DNA from: Streptomyces sp. AJS327
GTDB taxonomy: Bacteria > Actinomycetota > Actinomycetes > Streptomycetales > Streptomycetaceae
Direction of reading: 5' to 3'
Length of the DNA: 64,000 bases
NCBI RefSeq assembly: GCF_013450295.1
Contig: NZ_SKBR01000002.1
Span: forward strand, 806,001-870,000
The notes beneath the pieces were generated by a model, which did not search any database, had not been told where the DNA came from, and saw only the letters and a program-made list of their open reading frames with translations. Of this stretch, positions 17,973 through 27,247 are shown one piece after another; position 1 is the first letter of the stretch, and each line of letters opens with the position of its first letter. Position numbers and translations under genes: made by a program.

Positions 17973-18006
17973 GGCGCGGCCCGGGGCAACGGCCCCGGGC
18001 CGCGCC
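17973..18006 (+). terminator. Perfect 15-bp hairpin terminator
   Basis: GGCGCGGCCCGGGGC at 17973-17987 and GCCCCGGGCCGCGCC at 17992-18006 enclose a 4-base loop (AACG), 11 bases after the Uma2 stop. No U-tract follows. Confidence 0.75.
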
Positions 18007-18550
18007 GACGTGCGCGGGCGGGAGCGCGCCTGGAGGGGGCCGTCCCCCGCGGGGCACGGACGGCTCCTCGCACGCTCTCCGGTCGCTGGGAGCCCGGGGC
18101 CGGGCGTGGCCGGTGGGCTGGCCGGGTTGGGTGGCGTCGGGCGCGGGGCCCGTCCGCCGGGCCGTGGGCCGGTGGGGGCGGCGCGTCCCCCACCCCAGAG
18201 GTCCCCCGGTCCGCGTGCCGCCCGGCGTGTGGGGCGGCGCGCGCCGGGATTCCGTCCGCGCGCGCTCCTCCCGGACCCGGCCGTGCCCCCTCGCCTCGTG
18301 GCGCTCCGGGGCGCACCGGCCCGCGTGAGCGCGTGGAGGGCCTCCTTCCCGCCGCGTTCCACGACCGCGCGGGGTGTGTGACGGCACATGGGATGGGGCT
18401 TCTCCAGTCGGCTTCCAGCCGTTTTCCGGGGCGGTACCGGGAGGCGCCGTCACCGGTGGGGAGGTTCTTCAACTCCCGTGCGCAGCCGGGGCGATCCGTC
18501 CGAATCGGCCGGATCCGGCGCTCAACACCACATCGGCCAGCGGCATGTGC
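18007..18550. other. Long intergenic region upstream of the conservon
   Basis: About 540 bases of GC-rich sequence. No frame gives recognisable protein or a credible RBS/start. The AT content rises from about 18,470 towards the conservon promoter region. I see no RNA gene. Confidence 0.5.
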
Positions 18551-18560
18551 CGGTTGGGAC

Positions 18561-18588
18561 TTCAGGGCTGATCGGAATTGGTTATGCT
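18561..18588 (+). promoter_or_regulatory. Candidate conservon promoter
   Basis: TATGCT at 18583-18588 is a good TAnnnT -10 box in a locally AT-rich patch. The -35 box TTCAGG at 18561-18566, spaced by 16, is weak. The leader to the cvnA start would be about 145 bases. Confidence 0.35.
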
Positions 18589-18740
18589 GCCTCCGGTTCA
18601 GCGTGCCGATGCGAGTTCCGCAGGTCAGCTCTGTCCAAAGCTGACGGTGACTCATGTCTGCGGGGGAAAGGGGCTGTCGAGCCCCTCGCTGGCACCGAGT
18701 ACCGCAAGTCACAGCTCACACTCATGGTTTGAGGATGCCG

Positions 18741-20306
18741 ATGGTTCGTGCTGGATCGTCCCCCGGAGGCCAGCGACCGGCCCCTGTTCCTGGTTGGATA
18801 CTCCCGCCGCTCGCGATGGCCGCCTGCACGGTCGTCGCTGTCGTGCTCGTCTCCTCGGAGGCCCGTCTGGCGGTGCTGATCTGCGGTGCCGTCGGGACGA
18901 TAGCGGTGGCCCTGGTGGCCGCGGAGGCCATCCGCCGCGGGCGGGCGCTCACCGAGCTGCGTCGGCGTACCGAGGAACAGGAAAGCCTGCTGAAGCAGCA
19001 GTTGGTGCAGCAGGAGGCCGAAACGGTACGCCTGGCACGGGAGTTGCTTCCGGCAGCCGTCGCGCGGCTCCAGCAGGGCGAGTTCGCCGAGGACGTGCTC
19101 GTCGGCATCAACGCCAGCGAGCAACTGGCCCCGGACTTCCAGGCGGCGCACGACGCGGTCGTGCGGTCCGTCGTGGAAGCGGTACAGGCGGAGGAGGACC
19201 TGCGCGAGTCGGCGCACCGCGCCTTCGTGAACATCGCCCGCCGCGTCCAGGCGATCGTCCACCAACAGGCCACGGACCTGCGGGAGATGGAGGACCGGCA
19301 CGGTCAGAGCCCCGAGGTCTTCGGTGATCTGCTCCGGCTCGACCACGGCACCGCCCTGATCGGCCGTCTCGCCGACAGCATCGCGGTGCTCGGCGGGGCC
19401 CGTCCCGGCCGTCAGTGGACCAAGTCGGTGCCGCTGTTCAGCGTGATGCGTGGCGCGATGTCGCGGATCATCGACTACCAGCGGGTCGAGCTGCACTCGG
19501 TCTCCGAGGTGGCGGTGGTCGGCCCGGCGGTGGAGCCGCTGATCCACGCGCTCGCCGAGCTGCTGGACAACGCCACCCGGTACTCCCCGCCGCAGGCCCA
19601 GGTCCACCTGACGGCCGTCGAGGTGCAGGCGGGTATCGCCGTCGAGATCGAGGACGGCGGGGTGGGGCTGAGCGAGGAGGCCCGGGCCCGCGCCGAGCGC
19701 ATGCTGCGTGAGGCACAGGCCGGTATCGACCTCAACGACCTCGGTGAGACACCGCGGTTGGGTCTGGCCGTGGTCGGCAGGCTGTCGCAGTCCAACCGCT
19801 TCCAGGTCTCCCTGCGGCCCTCGGCGTACGGTGGCGTCCGCGCGGTGCTGATCGTGCCGCAGGATCTCATCACCACCGGTACCGCCACCGGCCGGGCACA
19901 CGGCATCGGTGCCGCGTCCGGCCCCCGTCCGGCGGCGACCCCCTCGGGGAGCGCCACCGCCTCCAGGACCAGTGCCCCGTCCGCGCGGCAACAGGCCGTG
20001 GCCACCGAGCCGCAGGGCGCTCCCACGAACCACTGGGACGAGGATGAGATTCCCGTCGTACACGAACGCACCGCCCAAGGGCTCCCGCAGCGGCGCCGAC
20101 GTGCACCGTCCTCGGCAGGTGCCGCGGCGAGCGCGCCCGCGCAGGCTGCCCCCGCCCCCCCGGCCCGGACGAGCGCGCCGGAGCCGGATCCCGTTCAACC
20201 CGGCGTGTGGTTGGCCGACTTCCAGAGCGGCCTCGCGGGTGGCGCTCCGGCCGACTCTTCCCGGAACATCAGCGACGATCCGTCAGATAAGGGTGAGCAG
20301 TCGTGA
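18741..20306 (+). CDS. Conservon sensor-kinase-like protein (CvnA family)
   Basis: Encodes 521 residues from ATG 18741 (GAGG at 18731-18734; ATG 18735 and 18654 are in-frame alternatives). Two adjacent membrane helices (about 19-36 and 42-61) precede a coiled helical segment rich in Gln/Glu and then a GHKL ATPase domain. The N box is ELLDNATRYSPP near 272-283, the G1 box is EIEDGGVGLSEEA, and the G2-like block is PRLGLAVVGRLS. No clear phosphoacceptor His block precedes it. CvnA proteins are thought to work in membrane complexes with the roadblock, DUF742 and GTPase partners, regulating development or antibiotic synthesis. The C-terminal 140 residues are Ala/Pro-rich and probably disordered. 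The stop overlaps the next gene's GTG. Confidence 0.88.
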   Translation: MVRAGSSPGGQRPAPVPGWILPPLAMAACTVVAVVLVSSEARLAVLICGAVGTIAVALVAAEAIRRGRALTELRRRTEEQESLLKQQLVQQEAETVRLARELLPAAVARLQQGEFAEDVLVGINASEQLAPDFQAAHDAVVRSVVEAVQAEEDLRESAHRAFVNIARRVQAIVHQQATDLREMEDRHGQSPEVFGDLLRLDHGTALIGRLADSIAVLGGARPGRQWTKSVPLFSVMRGAMSRIIDYQRVELHSVSEVAVVGPAVEPLIHALAELLDNATRYSPPQAQVHLTAVEVQAGIAVEIEDGGVGLSEEARARAERMLREAQAGIDLNDLGETPRLGLAVVGRLSQSNRFQVSLRPSAYGGVRAVLIVPQDLITTGTATGRAHGIGAASGPRPAATPSGSATASRTSAPSARQQAVATEPQGAPTNHWDEDEIPVVHERTAQGLPQRRRRAPSSAGAAASAPAQAAPAPPARTSAPEPDPVQPGVWLADFQSGLAGGAPADSSRNISDDPSDKGEQS

Positions 20307-20710
20307 TTCAGCATCGGGCCGACATGGACTGGATGCTCAAGGATCTCGCGGAGAGTGTTCCGCAGACCCGCCACGTCGTGGTGCTGTCGGCAGACGGCTT
20401 GCGCATGGCCCAGTACGACACCGACACGGAGGCCGCCGACCGGCTGGCCGCCGCCTGCGCCGGACTCCAGAGTCTGGCGTCCGCCGTGGCCGCGGAGTTC
20501 CCGCACAGCGACGGCCGGATGAGGATGGTCGTCATCGAGGTCAGCGGGGGGTTCTTCTACCTCATGGCCGCGGGCGCCGGAGCTTATCTGGCGGTGCTCG
20601 CCGATGAGGGAGTCGACGCCGGCCTGATGGGCCAGCGGATGCGTGACCTGGTAGCGCGCATCGGCGCCCACCTCAACAGCCCGCCACGGCACGACGGGCA
20701 GGTTACATGA
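20303..20710 (+). CDS. Conservon roadblock/LC7 protein (CvnB family)
   Basis: Encodes 135 residues starting at GTG 20303, overlapping the kinase stop as GTGA, with GGTGAG 5 bases upstream. The roadblock fold signature is visible: DWMLKDLAESVPQTRHVVVLSADGL, then the hydrophobic LQSLASAVAAEF helix and YLMAAGAGAYLAVLAD strand. Roadblock proteins serve as GTPase-activating or scaffold partners; here the partner would be the CvnD GTPase three genes on. Its stop overlaps the DUF742 start. Confidence 0.9.
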   Translation: MIQHRADMDWMLKDLAESVPQTRHVVVLSADGLRMAQYDTDTEAADRLAAACAGLQSLASAVAAEFPHSDGRMRMVVIEVSGGFFYLMAAGAGAYLAVLADEGVDAGLMGQRMRDLVARIGAHLNSPPRHDGQVT

Positions 20711-21066
20711 GTGGTCCTGACCAAGGGTGGGATGAGGGCAATCCGGAGCGGCTCTATGTGATCACGGGCGGGCGAAGTGGCCCCTCTCAGCAGGGAGCGG
20801 TCGACCTGGTGACGCTCATCGTCGCCAGGTCGGGTCCGCGCCCCGGAGGCCAGCCCGAGCACTCGGCCATTCTGCGGCTGTGCAGCTCCCCGCTCTCCGT
20901 GGCTGAGATCTCCGCGTATCTGGACTTGCCGGTCAGTGTGGTCACCGTGCTGCTCACCGATCTGCTGACCGAGAAACGGGTGGAAGCGCGTGCGCCCATA
21001 CCGGCCGCCAAACTTCCCGACGTCGCACTCATAGAGGCGGTAATGCATGGACTTCAACAACTCTGA
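20707..21066 (+). CDS. Conservon DUF742 protein (CvnC family)
   Basis: Encodes 119 residues, with ATG overlapping the previous stop (ATGA). The conserved RLYVITGGRSGP start and a winged-helix-like core (LCSSPLSVAEISAYLDLPVSVVTVLLTDLLTEKRVEAR) are characteristic of DUF742. DUF742 proteins are the third constant member of conservons; the winged-helix resemblance suggests nucleic acid or protein binding, but the role is unproven. Its last 20 bases overlap the GTPase gene in another frame, a strong coupling signal. Confidence 0.9.
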   Translation: MSGPDQGWDEGNPERLYVITGGRSGPSQQGAVDLVTLIVARSGPRPGGQPEHSAILRLCSSPLSVAEISAYLDLPVSVVTVLLTDLLTEKRVEARAPIPAAKLPDVALIEAVMHGLQQL

Positions 21067-21667
21067 GGCGGTCCCGGGGCCACGTAGCCAGGACGTACTC
21101 CCCGCGTCGGCCTCCTCAGCGGTCAAGATCGTCATTGTCGGTGGGTTCGGCGTCGGCAAGACCACCCTGGTCGGTTCCGTGAGTGAGATCAGGCCACTCA
21201 CCACCGAGGAGACGATGACGCAGGCCGGTGCGGGCGTCGACGACATCAGCGGGATCGAGGGCAAGTCGGCGACCACCGTCGCCATGGACTTCGGCCGCAT
21301 CAGCCTCAACGACGAACTCGTGCTGTACCTGTTCGGCACGCCGGGCCAGCAACGGTTCTGGTTCCTGTGGAACGGCCTGTTCAACGGGGCGCTCGGCGCG
21401 GTGGTGCTGGTCGACACCAGGCGGCTGGAGGTGAGTTTCGACGTGATCGGGCGGCTGGAGGAGCGGCAGGTGCCCTTCGTCGTCGGTATCAACTCCTTCC
21501 CGACCGCCCCCAGTTACGAGGTCGAGGACCTGCGGGCGGCGCTGGACCTGCCCGAGACGGTGCCGATCGTCGACTGTGACGCGCGCAAGCGGGAGTCGAG
21601 CCGCGACGTGCTGCTGACCCTGATGCGCTACCTGCACTCCATGGCGGCCACCACCGAGGCGTCCTGA
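21047..21667 (+). CDS. Conservon Ras-like GTP-binding protein (CvnD family)
   Basis: Encodes 206 residues. The P-loop is GGFGVGKT at 32-39. The G2 region carries TTEETMTQAG, and the G3 block is altered to LFGTPGQQRFWFLW. A GINSFPTA block takes the place of NKxD. These features match the MglA/CvnD-type small GTPases. The gene overlaps the DUF742 gene by 20 bases. Many conservons continue with a cytochrome P450 gene; none follows here, so this is the short four-gene type. It probably cycles GTP under control of the kinase-like and roadblock partners. Confidence 0.9.
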   Translation: MDFNNSEAVPGPRSQDVLPASASSAVKIVIVGGFGVGKTTLVGSVSEIRPLTTEETMTQAGAGVDDISGIEGKSATTVAMDFGRISLNDELVLYLFGTPGQQRFWFLWNGLFNGALGAVVLVDTRRLEVSFDVIGRLEERQVPFVVGINSFPTAPSYEVEDLRAALDLPETVPIVDCDARKRESSRDVLLTLMRYLHSMAATTEAS

Positions 21668-21832
21668 CCCCCGGCGTCCACGCGCGCCCCCCACGTCACC
21701 CGCCAGAGTGGCCGTCCGGGACGCCCACCGGGGAAGGAACGGGGAGCGAGCGGGAGTACCGGGGGTGGGACCAGGGTCGGAGCGGGCCGTCGTGCCTCCG
21801 GCCCGGTGGTGGAACCGTGTGGTGGGGGAGAA

Positions 21833-22003
21833 GTGCCCGAACCTGAGTGGTGGCCGCGGGTCGTCCGGGTGGGTACCGCCGTGATCGCCGTGGTCGCGCT
21901 GCTCGTCCTGCTGATCGCGGTGGTCGCGCTGGTCGTGGGCGGTGGCGCCGTGGAGCGGGCGCCGTGGAGCACCAGCTCCCTGGCCCGGACCGCCGGCCGG
22001 TGA
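21833..22003 (+). CDS. Small single-span membrane protein
   Basis: Encodes about 56 residues from GTG 21833, with GGGGGAG directly upstream, or 65 residues from GTG 21806. A short charged, Trp-containing head (PEPEWWPRVVRVG) precedes one strongly hydrophobic helix, TAVIAVVALLVLLIAVVALVV, and a short tail. I know no family. The hydrophobic helix in a GC-rich background and the purine-rich leader support coding, but length and close RBS spacing leave doubt. Confidence 0.45.
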   Translation: MPEPEWWPRVVRVGTAVIAVVALLVLLIAVVALVVGGGAVERAPWSTSSLARTAGR

Positions 22004-22204
22004 CGCGCGCCCGGCCGGGGCCTGCCGGCGCCCGCGCCGGACGCGTGGCCCCGTAGCGGCCGGACGCCTTCGAAGGCGTGCCCGTGAGGTGCGCGCCGAA
22101 CCGGTGCGGCCCGACCGACGCGTGGGCGTGGCCGGGGCGCGCACCCCGGGGCACGGGGGAACGCGCCGTCGGATCCGCTCTCCGCAGCGGCCACAATGGA
22201 GTGC

Positions 22205-23452
22205 ATGACTGACTCCCTCGCAGATCCCCGTCTGCGCCATCCCGCCATGGCGGACGCTCCGAACGGCCCGCGCGACGTCGTCATCCTCGGGTCCACCGGA
22301 TCGATCGGTACCCAGGCGGTCGACGTGGTGCTGGACAACCCCGAGCGCTTCCGCGTCACCGGACTCTCCGCGGGGGGCGGCAACCTGGAGCTGCTGGCCG
22401 GGCAGGCGCACCGCCTCCAGGTCCGCACCGTGGCGGTGGCCCGGGACGACAGAGCGGTGGAGCTGCGGGAGGCGCTGCGGGCCGAGTACGGGGTGGGGGA
22501 GCCCATTCCGGAGGTGCTGGCCGGTCCGGACGCCGCCACCGAACTGGCGGCCAGCGAGTGCCACACGGTGCTCAACGGCATCACCGGGTCGATCGGGCTG
22601 GCGCCGACCCTGGCCGCGCTGCGCGCCGGGCGGATACTGGCGCTGGCCAACAAGGAGTCCCTGATCGTCGGGGGCCCGCTGGTGCGGGAACTGGCCGGTC
22701 CCGGGCAGATCGTGCCGGTCGACTCCGAGCACTCGGCGCTGTTCCAGGCGCTGATGGGCGGCGAGCGGGCGGAGGTGCGCAAGCTGCTGGTGACCGCCTC
22801 GGGTGGGCCGTTCCGCGGCCGGAGCCGGGCCGAGCTGGCCGAGGTGACCCCGCGGGACGCGCTGGCCCACCCGACCTGGACCATGGGCCCCGTCATCACC
22901 GTGAACTCCGCGACCCTGGTCAACAAGGGGCTGGAGGTCATCGAGGCGCACCTGCTCTACGACCTGCCGTTCGAGCGGATCGAGGTGGTGGTGCACCCGC
23001 AGTCGGCCGTGCACTCCATGGTGGAGTTCACCGACGGCTCGACGCTGGCCCAGTGCGGCCCGCCGGACATGCGGCTGCCGATCGCGCTGGGACTGGGCTG
23101 GCCCCGCCGGGTGCCGGACGCCGGGCCGGTGTTCGACTGGTCGAAGGCGATGTCCTGGGACTTCCTCCCGCTCGATCCCGAGGCGTTCCCCGCCGTGCCC
23201 CTGGCCTGCCACGTCGGGGCGCTGGGTGGCACCGCGCCGGCCGTCTTCAACGCGGCCAACGAGGAGTGCGTCGAGGCGTTTCTCGCGGGGAGGCTGCCGT
23301 TCACCGGGATTATGGATACCGTCGCGGCGGTAGTCGAGCAGCACGGCGACGCAGCGGCCGGAACCGACCTGACCCTCGCCTCGGTCCTCGACGCTGAGAG
23401 CTGGGCGCGACGGCGCGCCCGCGAGATGGCGGTAGCGGAGGCACAGGTATGA
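22205..23452 (+). CDS. dxr: 1-deoxy-D-xylulose-5-phosphate reductoisomerase
   Basis: Encodes 415 residues from ATG 22205 (ATG 22196, three codons earlier, is possible). The NADPH loop is [15 protein letters not shown], followed by [12 protein letters not shown]. Metal and substrate residues lie in [19 protein letters not shown] and HPTWTMG, and the C-terminal [12 protein letters not shown] is diagnostic. It converts DOXP to 2-C-methyl-D-erythritol 4-phosphate, the committed step of the MEP isoprenoid pathway. Its stop overlaps the protease ATG, and ispG, a later MEP enzyme, lies one gene further on. Confidence 0.96.
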   Translation: MTDSLADPRLRHPAMADAPNGPRDVVILGSTGSIGTQAVDVVLDNPERFRVTGLSAGGGNLELLAGQAHRLQVRTVAVARDDRAVELREALRAEYGVGEPIPEVLAGPDAATELAASECHTVLNGITGSIGLAPTLAALRAGRILALANKESLIVGGPLVRELAGPGQIVPVDSEHSALFQALMGGERAEVRKLLVTASGGPFRGRSRAELAEVTPRDALAHPTWTMGPVITVNSATLVNKGLEVIEAHLLYDLPFERIEVVVHPQSAVHSMVEFTDGSTLAQCGPPDMRLPIALGLGWPRRVPDAGPVFDWSKAMSWDFLPLDPEAFPAVPLACHVGALGGTAPAVFNAANEECVEAFLAGRLPFTGIMDTVAAVVEQHGDAAAGTDLTLASVLDAESWARRRAREMAVAEAQV

Positions 23453-24753
23453 CCACCTTCATGACGATCCTGGGGATAGTCGTCTTCGTGGTGGGGCTGC
23501 TCTTCTCCATCGCCTGGCACGAGCTGGGCCACTTCACCACCGCCCGGATGTTCGGCGTCCGGGTCCCGCAGTTCATGGTCGGCTTCGGGCCGACGGTCTG
23601 GTCGAAGACGCGGGGGGAGACCGAGTACGGGCTGAAGGCGATCCCGCTCGGCGGCTACATCCGCATGATCGGGATGTTCCCCCCGGGGGACGACGGCGCG
23701 ATCCGGAAGCGGTCCTCCTCGCCGTTCCGCGGCATGATCGAGGACGCCAGGGCGGCGGCGTACGAGGAGCTCCAGCCGGGGGACGAGAAACGGCTGCTGT
23801 ACACGCGGGCACCGTGGAAGCGGTTCATCGTGATGTTCGCCGGGCCCTTCATGAACCTCGTCCTGGCCGTCGTGATCTTCGTGACGGTGCTGATGACCTT
23901 CGGTATCAACACCCAGACCACCACCGTCTCGACCGTCTCCCAGTGCGTGATCCCGGCCTCGGCGCAGAGCGACAGCTGCCCCAAGGACGCGGTCGACTCC
24001 CCGGCGAAGGCCGCTGGGCTCAAGCCGGGCGACCGGATCGTGGCCTTCGACGGGCAGCGGGTCGAGGAGTGGGGACAGCTCCAGCAGCACATCAGGGACA
24101 CCACCGGCGCCGCCACGATCACCGTCGAGCGGGACGGCGCGCGGCGGACGCTGCGGGCGGACCTGATCGAGAACAAGGTGGCCAAGTCCGACGGCCGCGG
24201 CGGCTACGTCGACGGCGAGTACGTCACGGCGGGGTTCCTTGGCTTCACCCCGGCCAGCGGCGTCGTACAGCAGAGCTTCCCGCAGGCCACCGAGCGCATG
24301 GGCGACATGATGGTCTCCGGGGTGGAGCACCTGATCGCGCTGCCCTCGAAGGTCCCCGACCTGTGGAACGCCGCCTTCGACGGCGCCGAACGGGAACAGG
24401 ACTCCCCGATGGGCGTGGTGGGCGCCGCCCGGGTCGGGGGCGAGGTGGTCTCGCTGGACATCCCCGCCAGCCAGCGTGTGGCGACGATGCTCTTCCTGGT
24501 CGCCGGGTTCAACCTGTCGCTGTTCCTGTTCAACATGCTGCCCCTGCTCCCGCTGGACGGCGGGCACATGGCGGGCGCCGTCTGGGAGTCGATCCGCCGG
24601 GGCTTCGCGAAGCTGTTCCGGCGGCCGGATCCGGGCCCCTTCGACGTCGCGAAGTTGATGCCGGTGGCCTATGTCGTCGCCGGGGTGTTCATCTGTTTCA
24701 CCCTGCTGGTGCTGGTGGCCGACGTGGTCAACCCGGTCCGGCTCGTGGGGTAG
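23449..24753 (+). CDS. M50 site-2 zinc metalloprotease (RseP/Rip1 type)
   Basis: Encodes 434 residues, with ATG overlapping the dxr stop. The first membrane helix carries the zinc motif HELGH at 24-28, followed by the [17 protein letters not shown] and [12 protein letters not shown] blocks. A PDZ domain is in the middle ([19 protein letters not shown]). The third-ligand helix is [12 protein letters not shown], and a final membrane span ends near [10 protein letters not shown]. Family members cut anti-sigma factors or signal peptides inside the membrane. Placement between dxr and ispG is conserved in many actinobacteria. Its substrate is not evident here. Confidence 0.94.
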   Translation: MTTFMTILGIVVFVVGLLFSIAWHELGHFTTARMFGVRVPQFMVGFGPTVWSKTRGETEYGLKAIPLGGYIRMIGMFPPGDDGAIRKRSSSPFRGMIEDARAAAYEELQPGDEKRLLYTRAPWKRFIVMFAGPFMNLVLAVVIFVTVLMTFGINTQTTTVSTVSQCVIPASAQSDSCPKDAVDSPAKAAGLKPGDRIVAFDGQRVEEWGQLQQHIRDTTGAATITVERDGARRTLRADLIENKVAKSDGRGGYVDGEYVTAGFLGFTPASGVVQQSFPQATERMGDMMVSGVEHLIALPSKVPDLWNAAFDGAEREQDSPMGVVGAARVGGEVVSLDIPASQRVATMLFLVAGFNLSLFLFNMLPLLPLDGGHMAGAVWESIRRGFAKLFRRPDPGPFDVAKLMPVAYVVAGVFICFTLLVLVADVVNPVRLVG

Positions 24754-24776
24754 CCGCCCGGCGAACCGCACGAGGG

Positions 24777-24810
24777 GTCGCGCCTGGGGACGTTTGTTCC
24801 CAGGCGCGAC
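24777..24810 (+). terminator. Perfect 12-bp hairpin after the M50 protease gene
   Basis: GTCGCGCCTGGG at 24777-24788 pairs with CCCAGGCGCGAC at 24799-24810 around a 10-base T-rich loop. It separates dxr-protease from ispG. Confidence 0.75.
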
Positions 24811-24869
24811 GTGTGCTCCGGTTGCCGGGGATTTCTCCGTTCGATGTGCCGAGCGGCCCCGGGGTGCCG

Positions 24870-24875
24870 TAATCT
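24870..24875 (+). promoter_or_regulatory. Candidate -10 box for ispG
   Basis: TAATCT lies 60 bases upstream of the ispG start, just after the terminator. No convincing -35 box is visible. Confidence 0.3.
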
Positions 24876-24935
24876 CGGCTGCCGGAGCCCGTCGATCTCG
24901 GGACCAAGAAATCAGACCATGGGGTTGCTCGCCAG

Positions 24936-26093
24936 ATGACTGCGATTTCGCTGGGAATGCCGGACGTACCCATCAAACTCGCCGAACGTCGCACCAGCCG
25001 GAAGATCCAGGTGGGCCCGGTGGCCGTGGGGGGAGACGCCCCCGTGTCGGTGCAGTCGATGACCACCACGCGCACCTCGGACATCGGCGCCACGCTCCAG
25101 CAGATCGCCGAGCTGACCGCCTCGGGCTGCCAGATCGTCCGCGTCGCCTGCCCGACCCAGGACGACGCCGACGCGCTGTCCACCATCGCCAGGAAGTCAC
25201 AGATCCCGGTGATCGCGGACATCCACTTCCAGCCGAAGTACGTCTTCGCGGCGATCGACGCGGGCTGCGCGGCCGTCCGCGTCAACCCGGGCAACATCAA
25301 GCAGTTCGACGACAAGGTCAAGGAGATCGCCCGCGCCGCGCAGTCCGCGGGCACCCCGATCCGGATCGGCGTCAACGCGGGCTCGCTGGACCGGCGGCTG
25401 CTGGAGAAGTACGGCAAGGCCACCCCGGAGGCGCTGGTCGAGTCGGCGCTGTGGGAGTGCTCGCTCTTCGAGGAGCACGGCTTCCGGGACATCAAGATCT
25501 CCGTGAAGCACAACGACCCGGTCGTCATGGTCAACGCCTACCGCCAGCTGGCCGCCCGGTGCGACTACCCGCTGCACCTGGGCGTCACCGAGGCGGGCCC
25601 GGCCTTCCAGGGCACCATCAAGTCCTCCGTCGCCTTCGGCGCGCTGCTGAGCGAGGGCATCGGCGACACCATCCGCGTCTCCCTCTCGGCCCCGCCGGTC
25701 GAGGAGGTCAAGGTCGGCATCTCGATCCTGGAGTCGCTCGCCCTGCGCCAGCGCCGTCTGGAGATCGTCTCCTGCCCCTCCTGCGGCCGCGCCCAGGTGG
25801 ACGTCTACAAGCTGGCGGACGAGGTCACCGCCGGGCTGGACGGGATGGAGGTGCCGCTCCGGGTCGCGGTCATGGGCTGCGTGGTCAACGGCCCCGGCGA
25901 GGCCCGCGAGGCGGACCTCGGGGTGGCCTCGGGGAACGGCAAGGGCCAGATCTTCGTCAAGGGCGAGGTCATCAAGACCGTTCCGGAGTCGAAGATCGTG
26001 GAGACCCTGATCGACGAGGCGATGAAGATCGCCGAGCAGATGGAGAAGGACGGCGTCGCCTCCGGCGAACCGCAGATCTCCGTCGCCGGCTGA
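24936..26093 (+). CDS. ispG: 4-hydroxy-3-methylbut-2-enyl diphosphate synthase (flavodoxin/ferredoxin)
   Basis: Encodes 385 residues. The TIM-barrel half has [28 protein letters not shown] and VRVNPGNI. The [4Fe-4S] ligands are complete: Cys280, Cys283, Cys315 and Glu322 in CPSCGR and [10 protein letters not shown]. It reductively opens MEcPP to HMBPP in the MEP pathway and needs reduced ferredoxin or flavodoxin. It is preceded and followed by clear terminators, so it appears to be its own transcription unit next to dxr. Confidence 0.97.
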   Translation: MTAISLGMPDVPIKLAERRTSRKIQVGPVAVGGDAPVSVQSMTTTRTSDIGATLQQIAELTASGCQIVRVACPTQDDADALSTIARKSQIPVIADIHFQPKYVFAAIDAGCAAVRVNPGNIKQFDDKVKEIARAAQSAGTPIRIGVNAGSLDRRLLEKYGKATPEALVESALWECSLFEEHGFRDIKISVKHNDPVVMVNAYRQLAARCDYPLHLGVTEAGPAFQGTIKSSVAFGALLSEGIGDTIRVSLSAPPVEEVKVGISILESLALRQRRLEIVSCPSCGRAQVDVYKLADEVTAGLDGMEVPLRVAVMGCVVNGPGEAREADLGVASGNGKGQIFVKGEVIKTVPESKIVETLIDEAMKIAEQMEKDGVASGEPQISVAG

Positions 26094-26133
26094 CGACGGC
26101 GCGGCCGCCGCCCGGCCGCCCCGCCCGCACACG

Positions 26134-26176
26134 GTGCCCCCGTCGCCCGGACCTCCGGGCCGGGGGCACCTTTGTT
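26134..26176 (+). terminator. Hairpin with T-rich tail after ispG
   Basis: GTGCCCCCG at 26134-26142 pairs with CGGGGGCAC at 26161-26169, with an inner GCCCGG/CCGGGC stem. CTTTGTT follows at 26170-26176. This is one of the few sites in the window with a U-rich tail. Confidence 0.8.
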
Positions 26177-26280
26177 CCCGGCCGGGGGCGGCCGGGCCGA
26201 GCGGGGGCGGCGCACGGCGCACGGAGGTACAGTGCGAGGGATACCCTCCGCCCCTGGCCGTACGGTGAGGCAGCCGCACG

Positions 26281-27126
26281 TTGTTGACCAGCACCTCCAC
26301 CCGCGTCGTCGAGCCCGCCGAGCTCGACGAGGTCCTCGCGGTACTCCGCCGCGAACCGTTGAACAACGCCTTCGTCGCGGCCCGGGTACAGGTCGCCGGG
26401 CTCGACCCGTGGCGACTCGGCGGCGAGATGTGGGGCTGGTACCAGGACGGCAGGCTGGAGTCCCTGTGCTACGCGGGCGCCAACCTCGTCCCGCTGTGCG
26501 CCGGCCCCGAGGCGGTACTGGCCTTCGCGGAACGCGCCCGGAGGCAGGGGCGGCGCTGCTCGTCCATCGTCGGACCGGCCACCCCCACCGCCGCGCTCTG
26601 GGAGCAGCTGGAGCCCTCCTGGGGCCCGGCGCGCGAGGTCCGCGCCCACCAGCCGCTGATGGTCGCCGACCGGATGCCGTCCTCCGTGACGCCCGACCCC
26701 CTGGTGCGCCGGGTCGGCAAGGGCGAGATGGAGCAGATCCTGCCCGCCTGCGTCGCGATGTTCACCGAGGAGGTCGGGGTCTCGCCGCTCGCCGGGGACG
26801 GCGGGCTGCTCTACCAGGCCCGGGTGGCCGAGCTGGTGGGCGCGGGCCGCGCGTTCGCCCGCTTCGAGGACGGCGCGGTGGTCTTCAAGGCGGAGATCGG
26901 CGCCGCCACCCCGTACGTCTGCCAGATCCAGGGGGTCTGGGTGGCCCCGGAGCGCCGCGGCGAGGGCCTGTCCGAGACGGGGATGGCGGCGGTGCTGCGC
27001 TTCGCGCTGACCGAGGTGTCCCCCCTCGTCAGCCTGTACGTCAACGACTACAACGCCCCCGCGCGGGCGGCCTACCGGCGGGTCGGCTTCCAGGAGGCCG
27101 GGGCGTTCATGAGCGTGTTGTTCTGA
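26281..27126 (+). CDS. GNAT-family N-acetyltransferase, two-domain
   Basis: Encodes 281 residues from a TTG start with GGTGAGG 10 bases upstream; a second TTG codon follows directly. The N-terminal half (PLNNAFVAARVQ, CYAGANLVPL) and the C-terminal half, with IQGVWVAPERRGEGLSETGMAAVLRFAL, fit the DUF4081-plus-GNAT arrangement. The R/QxxGxG/A acetyl-CoA loop is RRGEGL. LYVNDYNAPARAAYRRVGFQE closes the fold. Substrate unknown. It sits alone between the ispG terminator and a second GNAT gene. Confidence 0.82.
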   Translation: MLTSTSTRVVEPAELDEVLAVLRREPLNNAFVAARVQVAGLDPWRLGGEMWGWYQDGRLESLCYAGANLVPLCAGPEAVLAFAERARRQGRRCSSIVGPATPTAALWEQLEPSWGPAREVRAHQPLMVADRMPSSVTPDPLVRRVGKGEMEQILPACVAMFTEEVGVSPLAGDGGLLYQARVAELVGAGRAFARFEDGAVVFKAEIGAATPYVCQIQGVWVAPERRGEGLSETGMAAVLRFALTEVSPLVSLYVNDYNAPARAAYRRVGFQEAGAFMSVLF

Positions 27127-27210
27127 GTCGGGGACCGGTACGCGGATGGCGTGATTCCGCCGCCGGGCCGGACGGGCCGCGGCCCGTGGCGGAACCGCGT
27201 GGCACAGGCG

Positions 27211-27240
27211 TTAGCGGAGGGGCCCCCGAGCAAGTAGCCT
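27211..27240 (+). promoter_or_regulatory. Candidate promoter giving a leaderless GNAT mRNA
   Basis: TTAGCG at 27211-27216, an 18-base spacer and TAGCCT at 27235-27240. The ATG lies 7 bases after the -10 box and no ribosome site precedes it, so transcription probably starts at the start codon. Confidence 0.45.
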
Positions 27241-27247
27241 CCCCGCC

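Noticed and set aside
15658..18453. Long minus-strand open frame opposite the aldehyde dehydrogenase and Uma2 genes
   Set aside because: Composition and lack of motifs mark it as an antisense shadow of clear plus-strand genes.
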